The notes below the pieces were generated by a model. It was not told where the DNA came from, did no database searches, and was given only the letters and a program-made list of their open reading frames with translations. Source: Planctomycetota bacterium (GTDB lineage Bacteria; Planctomycetota; Phycisphaerae; Phycisphaerales; SM1A02). Taken from it: 64,000 bases of DNA. The stretch spans positions 1-64,000 of the forward strand of contig QWPT01000010.1 of the NCBI GenBank assembly GCA_003671075.1, given 5' to 3'. Positions 10,577 through 20,187 of this stretch are shown here, in pieces; positions within the stretch are counted from its first letter, which is position 1, and each line of letters begins with the position of its first letter. Position numbers and translations under genes: made by a program.

Positions 10577-13500
10577 TTAGGCGTACGGTCGGAACTTCTC
10601 CAGCATTCCCAGCTCTTCCGAGTGGAGCAAGCCGCGATTGGTTCCGAGCCTGCTTGCTGCGGGCGAATCGATCAACGAACTCGAGTCCGCTGGCGACATC
10701 TGGAACAGCACCTTCCAATCGAACTCACGCAGACCGTTGCGATCGAAGCTCCGTTGCAACGAAGACAGCGTGTCGCAAGCAACCACAACATGCACGCCCA
10801 CCACCGGGCCTTCGCGCACAATGCCGACGAGCATCTTGTCGGCCGATGGTGGCGCGTCGCTGGCGCCAAATGAATAGTCGTCTTCGTTGCGGCGCAATGC
10901 GCGGTAGCGCTGCAGTTGGTGCACGAGCAGGAATCGACGCGGTCGGCCAGAATCGTTTGCCCGCGCCGCAACGTCCTCGGCAATCTCAAGCATGCGCTGC
11001 TCGATCTCGCGATAGGGCGTAAAACGCGCAGGAATCGAGTGTTGTCCAGCGATGCGCTCGAGCGTTCCGAATTCAGGCGCGTCGGAGGGAGTTCCATCGA
11101 ACACATCGATCATCGAGCCCGGCGCTTCTTTGGCAATCGACAGCAGCATCGCCACACTCGTCGCCACCGATTGATCGTCGCGCGGGCTGATGATCGCAAC
11201 ATTGGCACCCGCCGCGCGCGCAAGCCGAGCGCAGGTCGGATCCTTGATCGCCACTGCTTCGCCGAGCCAAAGTCGGATGTTCCCTCGCGGTTCAGGCTTG
11301 ATGCCGCCGCCGCGCAGCGCAGGGTGCAACTTCATCTCCGCCCGCGCATCGCCCTCAAACACGATGCGGGGAAGGTCATCGAAACGGCCCTTGGCGCGCC
11401 GCGATGCTTCGCCGAGCCAGGTGTCGCGCTTTTCATCAGGCAGGTACGCCACTTGGAACGGGCTGTTGCCCTCGAGGCGGCCGCCCGCATCGTTGTAGAT
11501 AGCTTCGCCCGGCCGTGAAAGCAGGCGCGCGGCGAGGTTCTCGTCGCTGAGGATCAACTGCGAATCAGCCTCGTTGCACTGCAACGCGATGCGCACGCCC
11601 ATCTGCCCCATCGTGCTGCGCGCCAGCGAATACGCGCCGCCGAGCGTCTGCGAACCGAGCAACGCATGCATGCCAAACGCGCGACCTTGACGAACCAGGC
11701 GATCGAGCAGCATCGACGCGCCTTGCGCAACGCGATCGTCGTCGAGAAAGAACTCCTGGAATTCGTCGATGACCAGCATGACTCGCGGCAAACGCACGCC
11801 TGGGCGAATCCTGCGGAAACTAGCGATGTCCTGCACGCCCGCTTCGCGAAACAACTCGCCGCGACGGGTGAGTTCTGCGTCAAGACCCTCGAGCACGCTG
11901 AGTCCGAACTCACGATCGGACTCGATGGCCACAGCGCGCGCGTGAGGCAGTCCGCTTTGCGCGTAGGTCTTGAACTCGACGCCCTTCTTGAAGTCGATCA
12001 GCCAGAGCTCGACCTCGTCGGGTGAATACCAAGTGGCAAGACCAGTGATGATCGCGTGCAACAGTGTTGACTTACCCGAGCCGGTTTTGCCCGCAATCAG
12101 CGCGTGCTGGCTGGTTCCTTCGCCGAGCGCAAACTGTTGCAGCCGAGTTGCGCCCGCGCGGCCGATGGGCACGCGAAGTCCGCCCGCGCTTGAAAGCGAC
12201 CAGAACGCGTCAGGCTTGGGCGCGATGGCGTCAAAGGGAACCTCGACGCGCGATGCGCTCTTCGCTGCCCGACCAATCCGTGCCAACAAAGGAATCAGTC
12301 GCTCGTCGGGCAATGGTGTATCGAGCAGCAACGCCAACGCCGAGAGCGGCGAATTGACGATGCGAAATGCGTTGGGATCTTGATCGGACGGCCGCAAGAG
12401 CAGGCAACTCTCGGTGATGTCTTCGAGGCGCATTCCATCAGGAAGCGCTGACTTGCGGTCGCGCAACAGGATCACATGCACGCCGCAGCGTTGGCCCGCG
12501 CGCAGGATCGAGACCATGCGCGCCGCGGCTTGCTCGCTGAAATTAGCAGGGAAATCAGCGCAAACCAGGAAGCGGTAAGGCTCGGCGATTTCGCCGGCCG
12601 CGTCGTTGTACGCATCGATGTCGTTGAACTCGTTGCGCAGATACTTCTGGATCACCGTCTCCATGTGCTCGGAGATGTCAACGAGCCGCTGCTCGATCGC
12701 GCGCGGATCAGTCCAAATCCGCTCGCCAACCAACTGCTCGTATTCGTCGCCGAGATGCATGAATGCAGCAAAGCTTTCGCCGAGGGCCACGGGATCGATG
12801 AAGGTGAAGCGCACCTTCGAAGGCGGGATCGAAACCAAGATTCGACCGATCAGCGACTGCACCGCGTGCAGCGCCTGCAACCGGGTTTGCGGTGAGGTTT
12901 CGATCACGAGGTTGCCGCGCATCGGAAATCCAAGCGCTGCAGGAATCGCGAAACGCTCGGGCATCGGCACTTGTAACTCGGGCTCACTCGGCAGACCGCC
13001 CGGATGCGCGCGCGGATCGAGCATCAGTGTTCCGAAGCGAAACCACGGAGCGCGCGCCGACGCGATGCAGCGCGATTCATCCATCATGCTCCAACCCGGA
13101 TGAAGCGATGCGTCGGCGCGCTCGGCGTAGGCGAGCAGATCGCGGGCATCGGTTGCGCGATCGATCCACTGCGCGCGGGCCTGCGTCTTTCGCGCCGCGT
13201 CTTCATCGGCGATTTCAGCCAATTCCGCTTGCACGCGCGCGAACTCAACTTGCTCTTCTTGTGCGGCGGTCTGTTCGACCGCAAGGCTGTTGCGCGCGAG
13301 ATCCTCGTCCGCCGCGATCAATCGCGCACGACGCTGAGCCGTTGCCGCGGACTGCTCTGCTTCGGACGCATCGCGCACGCGCCGCGATCGGCGCTCAAGC
13401 GCGCGCGGCAATTCTGCGATCGGACCGTCGTACTTCGCGTGCGCCTCCGCCTCTTCGGCCTGCTCCTTGGCAAGCAAACGCTCGTGGGTTTCCTTGCGCT

Positions 13501-14479
13501 GCTTCGCGGCGTCTTGCTCAGCGCGCAGCTTGGCGGAGCGGATAGCGGCGAGGTCGGATTGAAACGGTCCCCACACTCCGCGCATCGACCGTCCTGCCAA
13601 GAACCGCACAATGAGCAGCGTGATCACCGCAAACACCAGTGCGCCGCCCGCGCTGTATAAGGCCATCAGTTGCCAGGCGAATTCGTCGAAGCGCGTGGTT
13701 GCGCCGCCGATGACGCCAGCGCCGATCACCACCAGCGCCAACAGCGCGAAGGGCACGAATCCTGACAGCAGTCGAGATGTGCGCGCGCGCAGAATCTCAT
13801 CAAGATGCTCGCGCGCGCGCTGCAGCCGCTCACTCACCAGTTGTCCAGCAGGAATCGACGCGTCGGTGACTTCAGCGTCCATCGCGCGTGGAATGGCCAG
13901 GCGGCAACTGCGCATGTGTGCGCGTCCCTGTGCCTCCAACTCCGCCGCTTCGGCGAGATGCTTGGCGAGAAGTTCGGCGAACTCGCGCGCACTGCGACGC
14001 TCGCTCTCCTCGCCCGCTTCGCGCCAGGCTTCCGCCATCAGGATGTTCTCCTCGAGCTTCTGCTTGAGGCGCACGAGATCCTGATCATGGAGCGTCTGAA
14101 GTTCGTCGAGCCGTTGATCAAGTTGCTCGATGGCGCGCTGGAGTCGGGTCTCGCAGTCCGATTCGGCCGAGGCGACGGCTTGAATTCGGGCGGCAACGGC
14201 GGCAGTGCCATCGGTGGTGCGCTTGGTTCGAATCAGCGCCAACTGCCGGTCGTGGAATATGCGCGCCTTATCGCGCCGCGCCTTGATGTCGGCACCGATC
14301 TCCTCAAACGCGCGCTGTCGCGCCACCATCGCATCAAGCAATCCGCTGGCGGTGCGTTCGATTCCAATCGCCGCATCGCTGTTGCCACGCGCCACCAACG
14401 CCCGCAGCGCGTCCGTGGCTTCATGGCCAGAACTTGCGCCGCTCGAAGAAGGGGGAGTGTGCGAAAACGAAGCGCTCAT
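10577..14479 (-). CDS. Membrane-anchored FtsK/EccC-like ATPase, three modules
   Basis: About 1300 residues. Order: coiled coil (about 60-240), two membrane segments (about 245-305), second coiled coil rich in Arg/Glu/Ala (about 320-450), then three FtsK/SpoIIIE-type modules. The first (about 530-760) lacks a Walker A but keeps the fold (VRFTFIDPVALGESF). The second is canonical, with GKTGSGKST near 797-805, ELWLIDFKKGVEF, and Walker B VMLVIDEFQEFF near 905. The third is degenerate, with IISPRDDQS where a P-loop would be. This resembles EccC of type VII secretion, but here only the middle module keeps the motifs. No WXG100 or other ESX gene is nearby. The ATG at 14479 is chosen because TACTCT lies 6 nt upstream; a GTG at 14500 is possible. 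Substrate (DNA or protein) unknown. Confidence 0.85.
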   Translation of the reverse strand: MSASFSHTPPSSSGASSGHEATDALRALVARGNSDAAIGIERTASGLLDAMVARQRAFEEIGADIKARRDKARIFHDRQLALIRTKRTTDGTAAVAARIQAVASAESDCETRLQRAIEQLDQRLDELQTLHDQDLVRLKQKLEENILMAEAWREAGEESERRSAREFAELLAKHLAEAAELEAQGRAHMRSCRLAIPRAMDAEVTDASIPAGQLVSERLQRAREHLDEILRARTSRLLSGFVPFALLALVVIGAGVIGGATTRFDEFAWQLMALYSAGGALVFAVITLLIVRFLAGRSMRGVWGPFQSDLAAIRSAKLRAEQDAAKQRKETHERLLAKEQAEEAEAHAKYDGPIAELPRALERRSRRVRDASEAEQSAATAQRRARLIAADEDLARNSLAVEQTAAQEEQVEFARVQAELAEIADEDAARKTQARAQWIDRATDARDLLAYAERADASLHPGWSMMDESRCIASARAPWFRFGTLMLDPRAHPGGLPSEPELQVPMPERFAIPAALGFPMRGNLVIETSPQTRLQALHAVQSLIGRILVSIPPSKVRFTFIDPVALGESFAAFMHLGDEYEQLVGERIWTDPRAIEQRLVDISEHMETVIQKYLRNEFNDIDAYNDAAGEIAEPYRFLVCADFPANFSEQAAARMVSILRAGQRCGVHVILLRDRKSALPDGMRLEDITESCLLLRPSDQDPNAFRIVNSPLSALALLLDTPLPDERLIPLLARIGRAAKSASRVEVPFDAIAPKPDAFWSLSSAGGLRVPIGRAGATRLQQFALGEGTSQHALIAGKTGSGKSTLLHAIITGLATWYSPDEVELWLIDFKKGVEFKTYAQSGLPHARAVAIESDREFGLSVLEGLDAELTRRGELFREAGVQDIASFRRIRPGVRLPRVMLVIDEFQEFFLDDDRVAQGASMLLDRLVRQGRAFGMHALLGSQTLGGAYSLARSTMGQMGVRIALQCNEADSQLILSDENLAARLLSRPGEAIYNDAGGRLEGNSPFQVAYLPDEKRDTWLGEASRRAKGRFDDLPRIVFEGDARAEMKLHPALRGGGIKPEPRGNIRLWLGEAVAIKDPTCARLARAAGANVAIISPRDDQSVATSVAMLLSIAKEAPGSMIDVFDGTPSDAPEFGTLERIAGQHSIPARFTPYREIEQRMLEIAEDVAARANDSGRPRRFLLVHQLQRYRALRRNEDDYSFGASDAPPSADKMLVGIVREGPVVGVHVVVACDTLSSLQRSFDRNGLREFDWKVLFQMSPADSSSLIDSPAASRLGTNRGLLHSEELGMLEKFRPYA

Positions 14480-14485
14480 CCGCAA

Positions 14486-14491
14486 AGAGTA
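14486..14491 (-). promoter_or_regulatory. -10 box next to FtsK/EccC-like start
   Basis: TACTCT on the minus strand with 6 nt to the ATG at 14479 and no Shine-Dalgarno. This fits leaderless initiation and argues against the GTG at 14500. Confidence 0.4.
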
Positions 14492-14581
14492 CCAAAGCAC
14501 CCGCGCTTCACGCGCGCGATGATTACGCCGCAGTTCACGGCGATTTCGCGCCGCACATCAAGCCGTACTTGCCGCGCGACC

Positions 14582-17491
14582 TCACGCCGATTTCGATCGA
14601 GTCGGCGTCGGCCGCAGCACGCGTGCCGCGATGACTTCTGCGGCGCGATACGGCGGCAGCACCAACTCGGCGACTTGCGTTCCCGCAGCTTCCTTCACCG
14701 AGTCGGGATGAATCGGCAGCGTGACCACGCTCTCGGGCAGGATCAAGTCCTGCACGGCGGTGCCGCCATCGATCGGCGTTCCGTCGCGTCGACACAGCGT
14801 TGCCGGCGCATTCGCCGCCGAATGTTCGGCCACCGCCTGCATGAGCGCCGTCTGCTTCACTTCGCCCAGCGCTTTCCAGTCGGCGCGACCGCGGCACTTG
14901 GGGAATCCGCTGCAACCGAGCCAAGGTCCGCGCTTGCCATCGCGCACATTGCACGGTTTGCCGCACTTCGCGCACACGACCTCGGGGTCCTGCAGCGGCG
15001 GCGCGGTCGGCAGCACGACCTTGTCTTTTTTGTCCAGGCGCACCACCATCTTCACGGTCGGGTAGTTGACGCTCGACACATATTTGCCGAATTTGCCGCT
15101 GCGCAGCACCATCGCCGACCCATCGACCGGGCAGAGCATGTCGAGTCCGACATCGCTCACTGGCTCGCCGTCATCATTCAGTCGCGATGCGAAGGTGCAG
15201 TCGGGATATCCCGAGCAGGAGAGGAACCAACGCCCGCCGCCGAGCCGCGCCTTGGTGCGCTTGCCACATTTCGGGCACGCGTAGCGCGTCCAGCTGTACA
15301 GCGGCACTTCGCGCATGCGTACAAAGCACTCGTCGACCTTCGTGGGATCGAGCATCCCCTTGATTTCGCGGAGAATCGCCCGCCAGTCTTCTTCGTTGGC
15401 CTCGACCTTGTCTAGTCGCGCCTCCATGTTCCGGGTGTATTCGTAGTCGAACAGCAGGGGGAATCCCGCAATCAACATGGAAACCACCGCTTCGCCGAGA
15501 GGGGTGGCGAAGAACCGCCGCGCCTTCTGCTCGACATAGCCGCGGTTCTCGATGGTGTTCACGATGGATGCGTAGGTGCTGGGGCGGCCGATGCCGCGCG
15601 ACTCGAGTTCCTTGACCAACGATGCTTCCGAGTAGCGCGCGGGTGGTGAACTAAAGCGTTGCACTCCGTCGACCGATACGCCCGCGAGCTCCTGCTCTTT
15701 CGCCAGCGTGGGGAATGTGGCCTCTTCGTCGTCTTCAATGATGTCGGCAACGAGCTTGAGGTACCCGTCGAACACCACGACGCTGCCCGATGCACGCACG
15801 ACCGCGCCGGTTGGCTTGTCGCTGCGCGCAAGCTTCACCGTGGTCAGGTCGTACAACTTCGCCGACATCTGGCAGGCAACGAATCGGCGCCAGATCAGCG
15901 CGTACAGAGCGAACTGCTCGGCGCTCAACGCATTGCGCAACGACTCGGGCATACGGAACGGATCGGTCGGGCGGATCGCTTCGTGCGCCTCTTGAGCATT
16001 GGCGTTTGATGCGTAGAAATGCGGCTTTTCTGGCAGATACTGGTCGCCATAGTTGCGCTTGATCAGATCACGCGCCGCGTGCAGCGCCTCGCCAGCAATG
16101 TGAGTCGAGTCGGTTCGCATGTAGGTGATCAGACCCACGCGATCGCCATCGGTGTCGATGCCTTCGTAGAGTTGCTGGGCGATGCGCATGGTGCGATCGG
16201 TGGAGAATCCGAGCTCGCTCGAGGCCGACATCTGCAGGGTGCTGGTCTTGAACGGCGGCATCGGTCGGCGCGACTTGCGCTCGGTTTCGATGCTGATCAC
16301 TCGATAGCTCACCCCCGTGCCGACGCTGCCAGCGATGGTGCGGATCATGCGCGCCGCGCCCTTGCCGCGCGGATCTTCACGAACCGAGAACGACACGCTT
16401 TCAAGGCCAGCCGCCTCGACCGCGGCCTTCACTGGCACAGTGAGATCCTTGGGATTCACTGCATCGGCAACGGATTCGAGCTTGAGTTCCTTGCCGCCAA
16501 CCTCGATGAGTTTCGCTTCAAGCGCGCCTTGCTTGGAGAGGAACGCCAGTCGTTCCTTCTGCGATCGCTGCTTGCCCTTGTCATCGCGCTGCGCCAAGAA
16601 TTCCGCAATGGCCTTGGCGACGGCGTTGCGCTTGGCCAACTCCGGGGTCAGGCGCACGAGCACCTCCCACGATTCGGTCGGAATGAACTCGCGAATATCC
16701 TGCTCGCGCTCGACAACCAGACGCGCCGCGACCGTCTGCACGCGGCCGGCGCTCAGTCCGCCCTGGCGCATGATGCGCCACAACAGCGGAGAAATTCCGT
16801 AACCGACGATGCGATCAAGGATGCGCCGCGAATTCTGCGCGTTGACACGCGACATGTTGATCGGACGCGGATGCTCGAACGCTTCGCGGATCGCGCTCTT
16901 GGTGATCGCGTTGAACACCACGCGCTTGGCGTTCTCTGGCTTCACATCGAGGACTTCAGCAATGTGCCACGAGATCGCCTCTCCCTCGCGGTCCAAGTCG
17001 GTTGCGAACCACACATCGCTGGCGGTCTTCTTCAACCTGCGGAGTTTCGACACCAGTTCGCGGCGATCGGGGGTGATGACATAGGTCGTTGCAAACGACT
17101 CCATATCAACGCCTGGAATGTCCATCGGCTTGGGCGGGGCCTTCTCCGCCTTTGGCTCGCCCTTCTTGGCGCGTGGTTTCTTGGGCGCCATTTCGGAGGC
17201 GTCCTTCTTGGTCGCCTTCTCGGGCAGGTCGCGGATATGCCCCTTGCTCGCTTCGACGACGAACTTCCCAAGCTCGCGCAGATACTTCTCGATCGTCTTC
17301 GCCTTCGCGGGGCTCTCGACGATGACCAGCGCCGATCCTGCAGCCATTTGCGTGTCGGCCGACTCAGAGTCCCCAATAAAGCCGCCCTCGGTCTGCGCAG
17401 CAGCGGTGGGTCGACGCGTAGGCCGGCGCGTGGAAGGGCGCTTGGACGGGGTGGTGGCCAGCTTGGTGGATGTCGTTTTTTTGGCGGCCAT
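14582..17491 (-). CDS. topA: DNA topoisomerase I
   Basis: Type IA topoisomerase relaxing negative supercoils. Length 969 residues. The TOPRIM domain starts at ALVIVESPAKAKTIEKYL (about residue 54) and contains DLDREGEAISWHIAEV. The active-site Tyr is in LITYMRTDST (about residue 456). At least two C-terminal CxxC zinc ribbons are visible (YACPKCGK...CSGYPDC and VCAKCGKPC...CSGFPKC), plus a partial one (LCPVDGSAM). A Lys/Thr/Arg/Pro-rich N-terminal tail of about 50 residues and a basic Lys/Pro insert inside TOPRIM (about 103-125) are extra compared with E. coli TopA. Start is ATG at 17491 (MAAKK); the longer frame upstream has no family similarity. It lies between miaA and the FtsK-like gene on the same strand. 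Confidence 0.97.
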   Translation of the reverse strand: MAAKKTTSTKLATTPSKRPSTRRPTRRPTAAAQTEGGFIGDSESADTQMAAGSALVIVESPAKAKTIEKYLRELGKFVVEASKGHIRDLPEKATKKDASEMAPKKPRAKKGEPKAEKAPPKPMDIPGVDMESFATTYVITPDRRELVSKLRRLKKTASDVWFATDLDREGEAISWHIAEVLDVKPENAKRVVFNAITKSAIREAFEHPRPINMSRVNAQNSRRILDRIVGYGISPLLWRIMRQGGLSAGRVQTVAARLVVEREQDIREFIPTESWEVLVRLTPELAKRNAVAKAIAEFLAQRDDKGKQRSQKERLAFLSKQGALEAKLIEVGGKELKLESVADAVNPKDLTVPVKAAVEAAGLESVSFSVREDPRGKGAARMIRTIAGSVGTGVSYRVISIETERKSRRPMPPFKTSTLQMSASSELGFSTDRTMRIAQQLYEGIDTDGDRVGLITYMRTDSTHIAGEALHAARDLIKRNYGDQYLPEKPHFYASNANAQEAHEAIRPTDPFRMPESLRNALSAEQFALYALIWRRFVACQMSAKLYDLTTVKLARSDKPTGAVVRASGSVVVFDGYLKLVADIIEDDEEATFPTLAKEQELAGVSVDGVQRFSSPPARYSEASLVKELESRGIGRPSTYASIVNTIENRGYVEQKARRFFATPLGEAVVSMLIAGFPLLFDYEYTRNMEARLDKVEANEEDWRAILREIKGMLDPTKVDECFVRMREVPLYSWTRYACPKCGKRTKARLGGGRWFLSCSGYPDCTFASRLNDDGEPVSDVGLDMLCPVDGSAMVLRSGKFGKYVSSVNYPTVKMVVRLDKKDKVVLPTAPPLQDPEVVCAKCGKPCNVRDGKRGPWLGCSGFPKCRGRADWKALGEVKQTALMQAVAEHSAANAPATLCRRDGTPIDGGTAVQDLILPESVVTLPIHPDSVKEAAGTQVAELVLPPYRAAEVIAARVLRPTPTRSKSA

Positions 17492-17575
17492 CGTGTGCGT
17501 CTTACTCTTGAGCGACTTCGCTTGGCGCGCTTCATCGGCAGGGCGGGCCTGTTCCGATGAACGGTTGGATGTGGG

Positions 17576-17605
17576 GAAATACGCGAGACCGCAGGGTGAA
17601 GTCAA
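17576..17605 (-). promoter_or_regulatory. Candidate topA promoter
   Basis: Minus strand TTGACT (17600-17605), 18-bp spacer, TATTTC (17576-17581), placing transcription about 80 nt upstream of the topA ATG. Confidence 0.4.
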
Positions 17606-17694
17606 GCGGCGGACGCGGTTTCTTTGCGGTTGATTCAGTTTCGCGAGGCTGGTTGCGCGCGCGGTCGAGTGCCTGTACACGCGCGCTCGCATTC

Positions 17695-17766
17695 GCGCCC
17701 ACCCATGCGCCCACCCATGCGCCCACCCATGCGCCCACCCATGCGCCCACTCACGCGCCCACCCAC
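17695..17766. repeat. 12-bp tandem repeat (six units)
   Basis: Four exact copies of gcgcccacccat followed by two one- to two-base variants, then a degenerate seventh. The array abuts the miaA stop codon at 17771 and sits in the 279-bp miaA-topA gap. No spacers exist, so it is a minisatellite and not CRISPR. Confidence 0.9.
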
Positions 17767-17770
17767 GCGA

Positions 17771-18778
17771 TCACGCGCGCGCAAGCACCACTTCGCACGC
17801 GTCTGCCAAGTTGATCGCGGTGGCGTCATCTGCACATTCGATGGCGATTCCCGGCCGCAACGCGCGAAAGCGTTTGAGCCAAGTTCGCTGCTGCTTGGCA
17901 AGCCGACGCGAACGGATCTTGGTGCTCTCGGCCGCGAGATCGATGTCAACTTGGCGCGGCGCGCGCGTCATGTCGCCGAGCGCGCCGATGAGTTCCTCGT
18001 ATCCACATGCCGCGCGTGCCTGCGGGCAAAGTCCGCCGCGCGACAGAAGCGTCGATACTTCCTCGATGAATCCGCCGTCAAACATGCGCCGCACCCGCGC
18101 ATTGATCCGCCGATTGATCAACTCGACCGGCCAGTCGAGGATCACGGTGAACAGATCGCCGCGGCGTGGCGTGACACTCGCGTCATCCCACGCCGTTCGT
18201 CGCTCAGTCGCGGTTTCACCAGTTGCGTGAGCGATTTCAAGCGCGCGAATCACGCGGCGTCGGTCGTTGACATGCAGACGCGCGGCGGCGGTGGGGTCGC
18301 TCGCGCCAAGGCGTGCGTGCAACTTCTCGCTGGAGATCGCCGCCAATTCCGCACGAAACTCGCTGTCGGCGGCGGGGGCTTCGTCGAGGCCCTCGAAAAA
18401 CGCGCGGATATACAGGTTGGTTCCGCCCACGACGATGGGCACCCGGCCGCGCGCCTGAATCTCCGTGATCGCCTGCTCGGCCACCGCCAACCACTTCGCC
18501 ACCGTGAAACCTTCCTCATGCGCATCGACGAGATCGATGGCGTGATGCCGAATCTCCGCGCGCTCCTGTGCGGTGGGTTTCGCGGTGCCGATGTCCATCC
18601 CTCGATAAACCTGCATCGAATCCGCGGAAATCAGCTCGCCGTCGTAGCGCCGCGCCAACTCCATCGCCAGATCGCTCTTGCCACCGGCCGTCGGCCCGAG
18701 CACGACGATCACCCGCGCGCGCGCCGCCGCACCAGCCTGCGCACGCAATTCTTCGGCAATGGATGCAGATTCAGCCAT
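17771..18778 (-). CDS. miaA: tRNA dimethylallyltransferase MiaA
   Basis: Transfers a dimethylallyl group to A37 of tRNAs reading U-starting codons, the first step to ms2i6A. 335 residues, slightly above the usual 300-320. P-loop GPTAGGKS at about 28-35, then ISADSMQVYRGMDIGTAKPT, GGTNLYIRAF, and the catalytic-region block around DWPVELINRRINARVRRMF. The C-terminal RSRRLAKQQRTWLKRF is characteristic. It lies 52 bp downstream of pgk and upstream of topA. Confidence 0.97.
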   Translation of the reverse strand: MAESASIAEELRAQAGAAARARVIVVLGPTAGGKSDLAMELARRYDGELISADSMQVYRGMDIGTAKPTAQERAEIRHHAIDLVDAHEEGFTVAKWLAVAEQAITEIQARGRVPIVVGGTNLYIRAFFEGLDEAPAADSEFRAELAAISSEKLHARLGASDPTAAARLHVNDRRRVIRALEIAHATGETATERRTAWDDASVTPRRGDLFTVILDWPVELINRRINARVRRMFDGGFIEEVSTLLSRGGLCPQARAACGYEELIGALGDMTRAPRQVDIDLAAESTKIRSRRLAKQQRTWLKRFRALRPGIAIECADDATAINLADACEVVLARA

Positions 18779-18830
18779 CAGTCGTGTCGTGAGGTCATGT
18801 CGTCAGTCATGTCGTCAGGTCCAATCATGA

Positions 18831-20063
18831 TCATCCACGCTGCGGCGCATCGTCCAACGCATCAAGGCACACAAGATGCTTGCCTTCGAGCACCTCAAGG
18901 CTCGCGCCGCCGCCCGTTGAGACATGGGAAAATTTGTCCGCCAATCCAAACTGTTCAACCGCAGCCGCAGTGTCGCCGCCGCCAGCAATTGAGATCGCTC
19001 CTGCAGCCGTCGCCGCGACGATCGCGTCAGCAACAGCGCGGGTTCCTTCATCGAACGGCGGCATCTCAAACACGCCCATCGGTCCGTTCCACACCACAGT
19101 CTTCGACGCGCCAATCGCCTCGGCAAATCGTGTGCGAGTCGCCGGCCCGATGTCGAGTCCCATCCATCCGTCCGCGATCGCGCCAACGCTGTTCATCGAT
19201 TCGGTGCCCGCCTTGAACGCGCGCCCGCAAGCGTGGTCGGTCGGCAACAGGATCTCGCAGCCCTTCGCTTTGGCCTTGGCGAGGATCTCTCGCGCCAAAT
19301 CGATCTTGTCCGCCTCGACCAAACTATTTCCCGTCGCTACGCCCTGCGCGCGCAGGAATGTGTAGGCCATCGCGCCGCCGATCACCAAGCGATCGACTTT
19401 CGCCATCAGGTTTTCGATGGCCATGATCTTGTCCGATACCTTGGCGCCGCCGAGGATCGCGGTGAACGGCCGTTGCGCCGCCGCGATGCGCGTGATCAGG
19501 TATTCCAGTTCGGCCGCGAGCAGAAACCCGCTTACGCACGGTTTGCCGCGCGCGCGCATCGACATCGGCAGCGCGTACATCGAGGCATCGGCGCGGTGGC
19601 TGGTGCCGAACGCGTCGTTCACATAGACATCGCACATTCCCGCCAGCGTGTCGGCGAAGGCGGCGTCGCCATTTTTCTCGCCGGTGGCAAAACGCAGGTT
19701 CTCCAGCAGAATCACGCCGCGGTCGGGCATCTCCAGAACCGCGGTGCGCGCGTCGAGATCGGTGCAGTCGTTGGAAGGAAAGCCCACGCCGTGGGGCGCA
19801 TTGGTCGCGAGCAATTCCGCCAGCCGCCGCGCCACGGGCGCCAACGAGTATTCCGCCTCGAAACCCTTGCCTTTGGGCCGTCCGAGGTGGCTGGCGAGCA
19901 CGACCCGCCCCCCGCGATCAAGCACCGAGCGAATGGTCGCAAGGCTCGCCTTGATCCGGCGATCGTCCGAGATCACGCCGCCTTCCATGGGGACATTGAA
20001 GTCGACCCGAATGAACACTCGCTTGCCGGCCACTTGCGTTGAATCGATGCGCATCTTCTGCAT
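18831..20063 (-). CDS. pgk: Phosphoglycerate kinase
   Basis: Glycolytic enzyme converting 1,3-bisphosphoglycerate and ADP to 3-phosphoglycerate and ATP. 410 residues. N-terminal signature RVFIRVDFNVP, substrate-binding LASHLGRPKG, and C-terminal nucleotide-binding GPMGVFEMPPFDEGT and IAGGGDTAAAVEQFG. The first ATG (20063) lies 8 nt after a TATAGT box, so the transcript may be leaderless; a second ATG three codons later is also possible. Followed by miaA on the same strand. Confidence 0.98.
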   Translation of the reverse strand: MQKMRIDSTQVAGKRVFIRVDFNVPMEGGVISDDRRIKASLATIRSVLDRGGRVVLASHLGRPKGKGFEAEYSLAPVARRLAELLATNAPHGVGFPSNDCTDLDARTAVLEMPDRGVILLENLRFATGEKNGDAAFADTLAGMCDVYVNDAFGTSHRADASMYALPMSMRARGKPCVSGFLLAAELEYLITRIAAAQRPFTAILGGAKVSDKIMAIENLMAKVDRLVIGGAMAYTFLRAQGVATGNSLVEADKIDLAREILAKAKAKGCEILLPTDHACGRAFKAGTESMNSVGAIADGWMGLDIGPATRTRFAEAIGASKTVVWNGPMGVFEMPPFDEGTRAVADAIVAATAAGAISIAGGGDTAAAVEQFGLADKFSHVSTGGGASLEVLEGKHLVCLDALDDAPQRG

Positions 20064-20071
20064 GGGGTCGC

Positions 20072-20101
20072 ACTATACGGATCGCGCCGATGGGGGGTGA
20101 A
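20072..20101 (-). promoter_or_regulatory. pgk promoter
   Basis: Minus strand TTCACC (20096-20101), 18 bp, TATAGT (20072-20077). The -10 box ends 8 nt before the pgk ATG and there is no Shine-Dalgarno. Confidence 0.5.
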
Positions 20102-20187
20102 TACTCCCGAGTCGACGCTTCTGCATCGGGGCTTCGTTCGCTATCATCGCAACCTTCCGGTTCCTCTCTACGCACACAGGAGCAATC

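Noticed and set aside
10577-14479. Type VII secretion cluster
   Set aside because: Only the ATPase-like gene is present; no WXG100, EccB, EccD, EccE or mycosin gene nearby.
16019-17560. Long plus-strand open frame opposite topA
   Set aside because: Antisense of topA, with no recognisable domain or start signal.
17695-17766. CRISPR-like array
   Set aside because: Units are 12 bp, contiguous, with no spacers and no cas genes.
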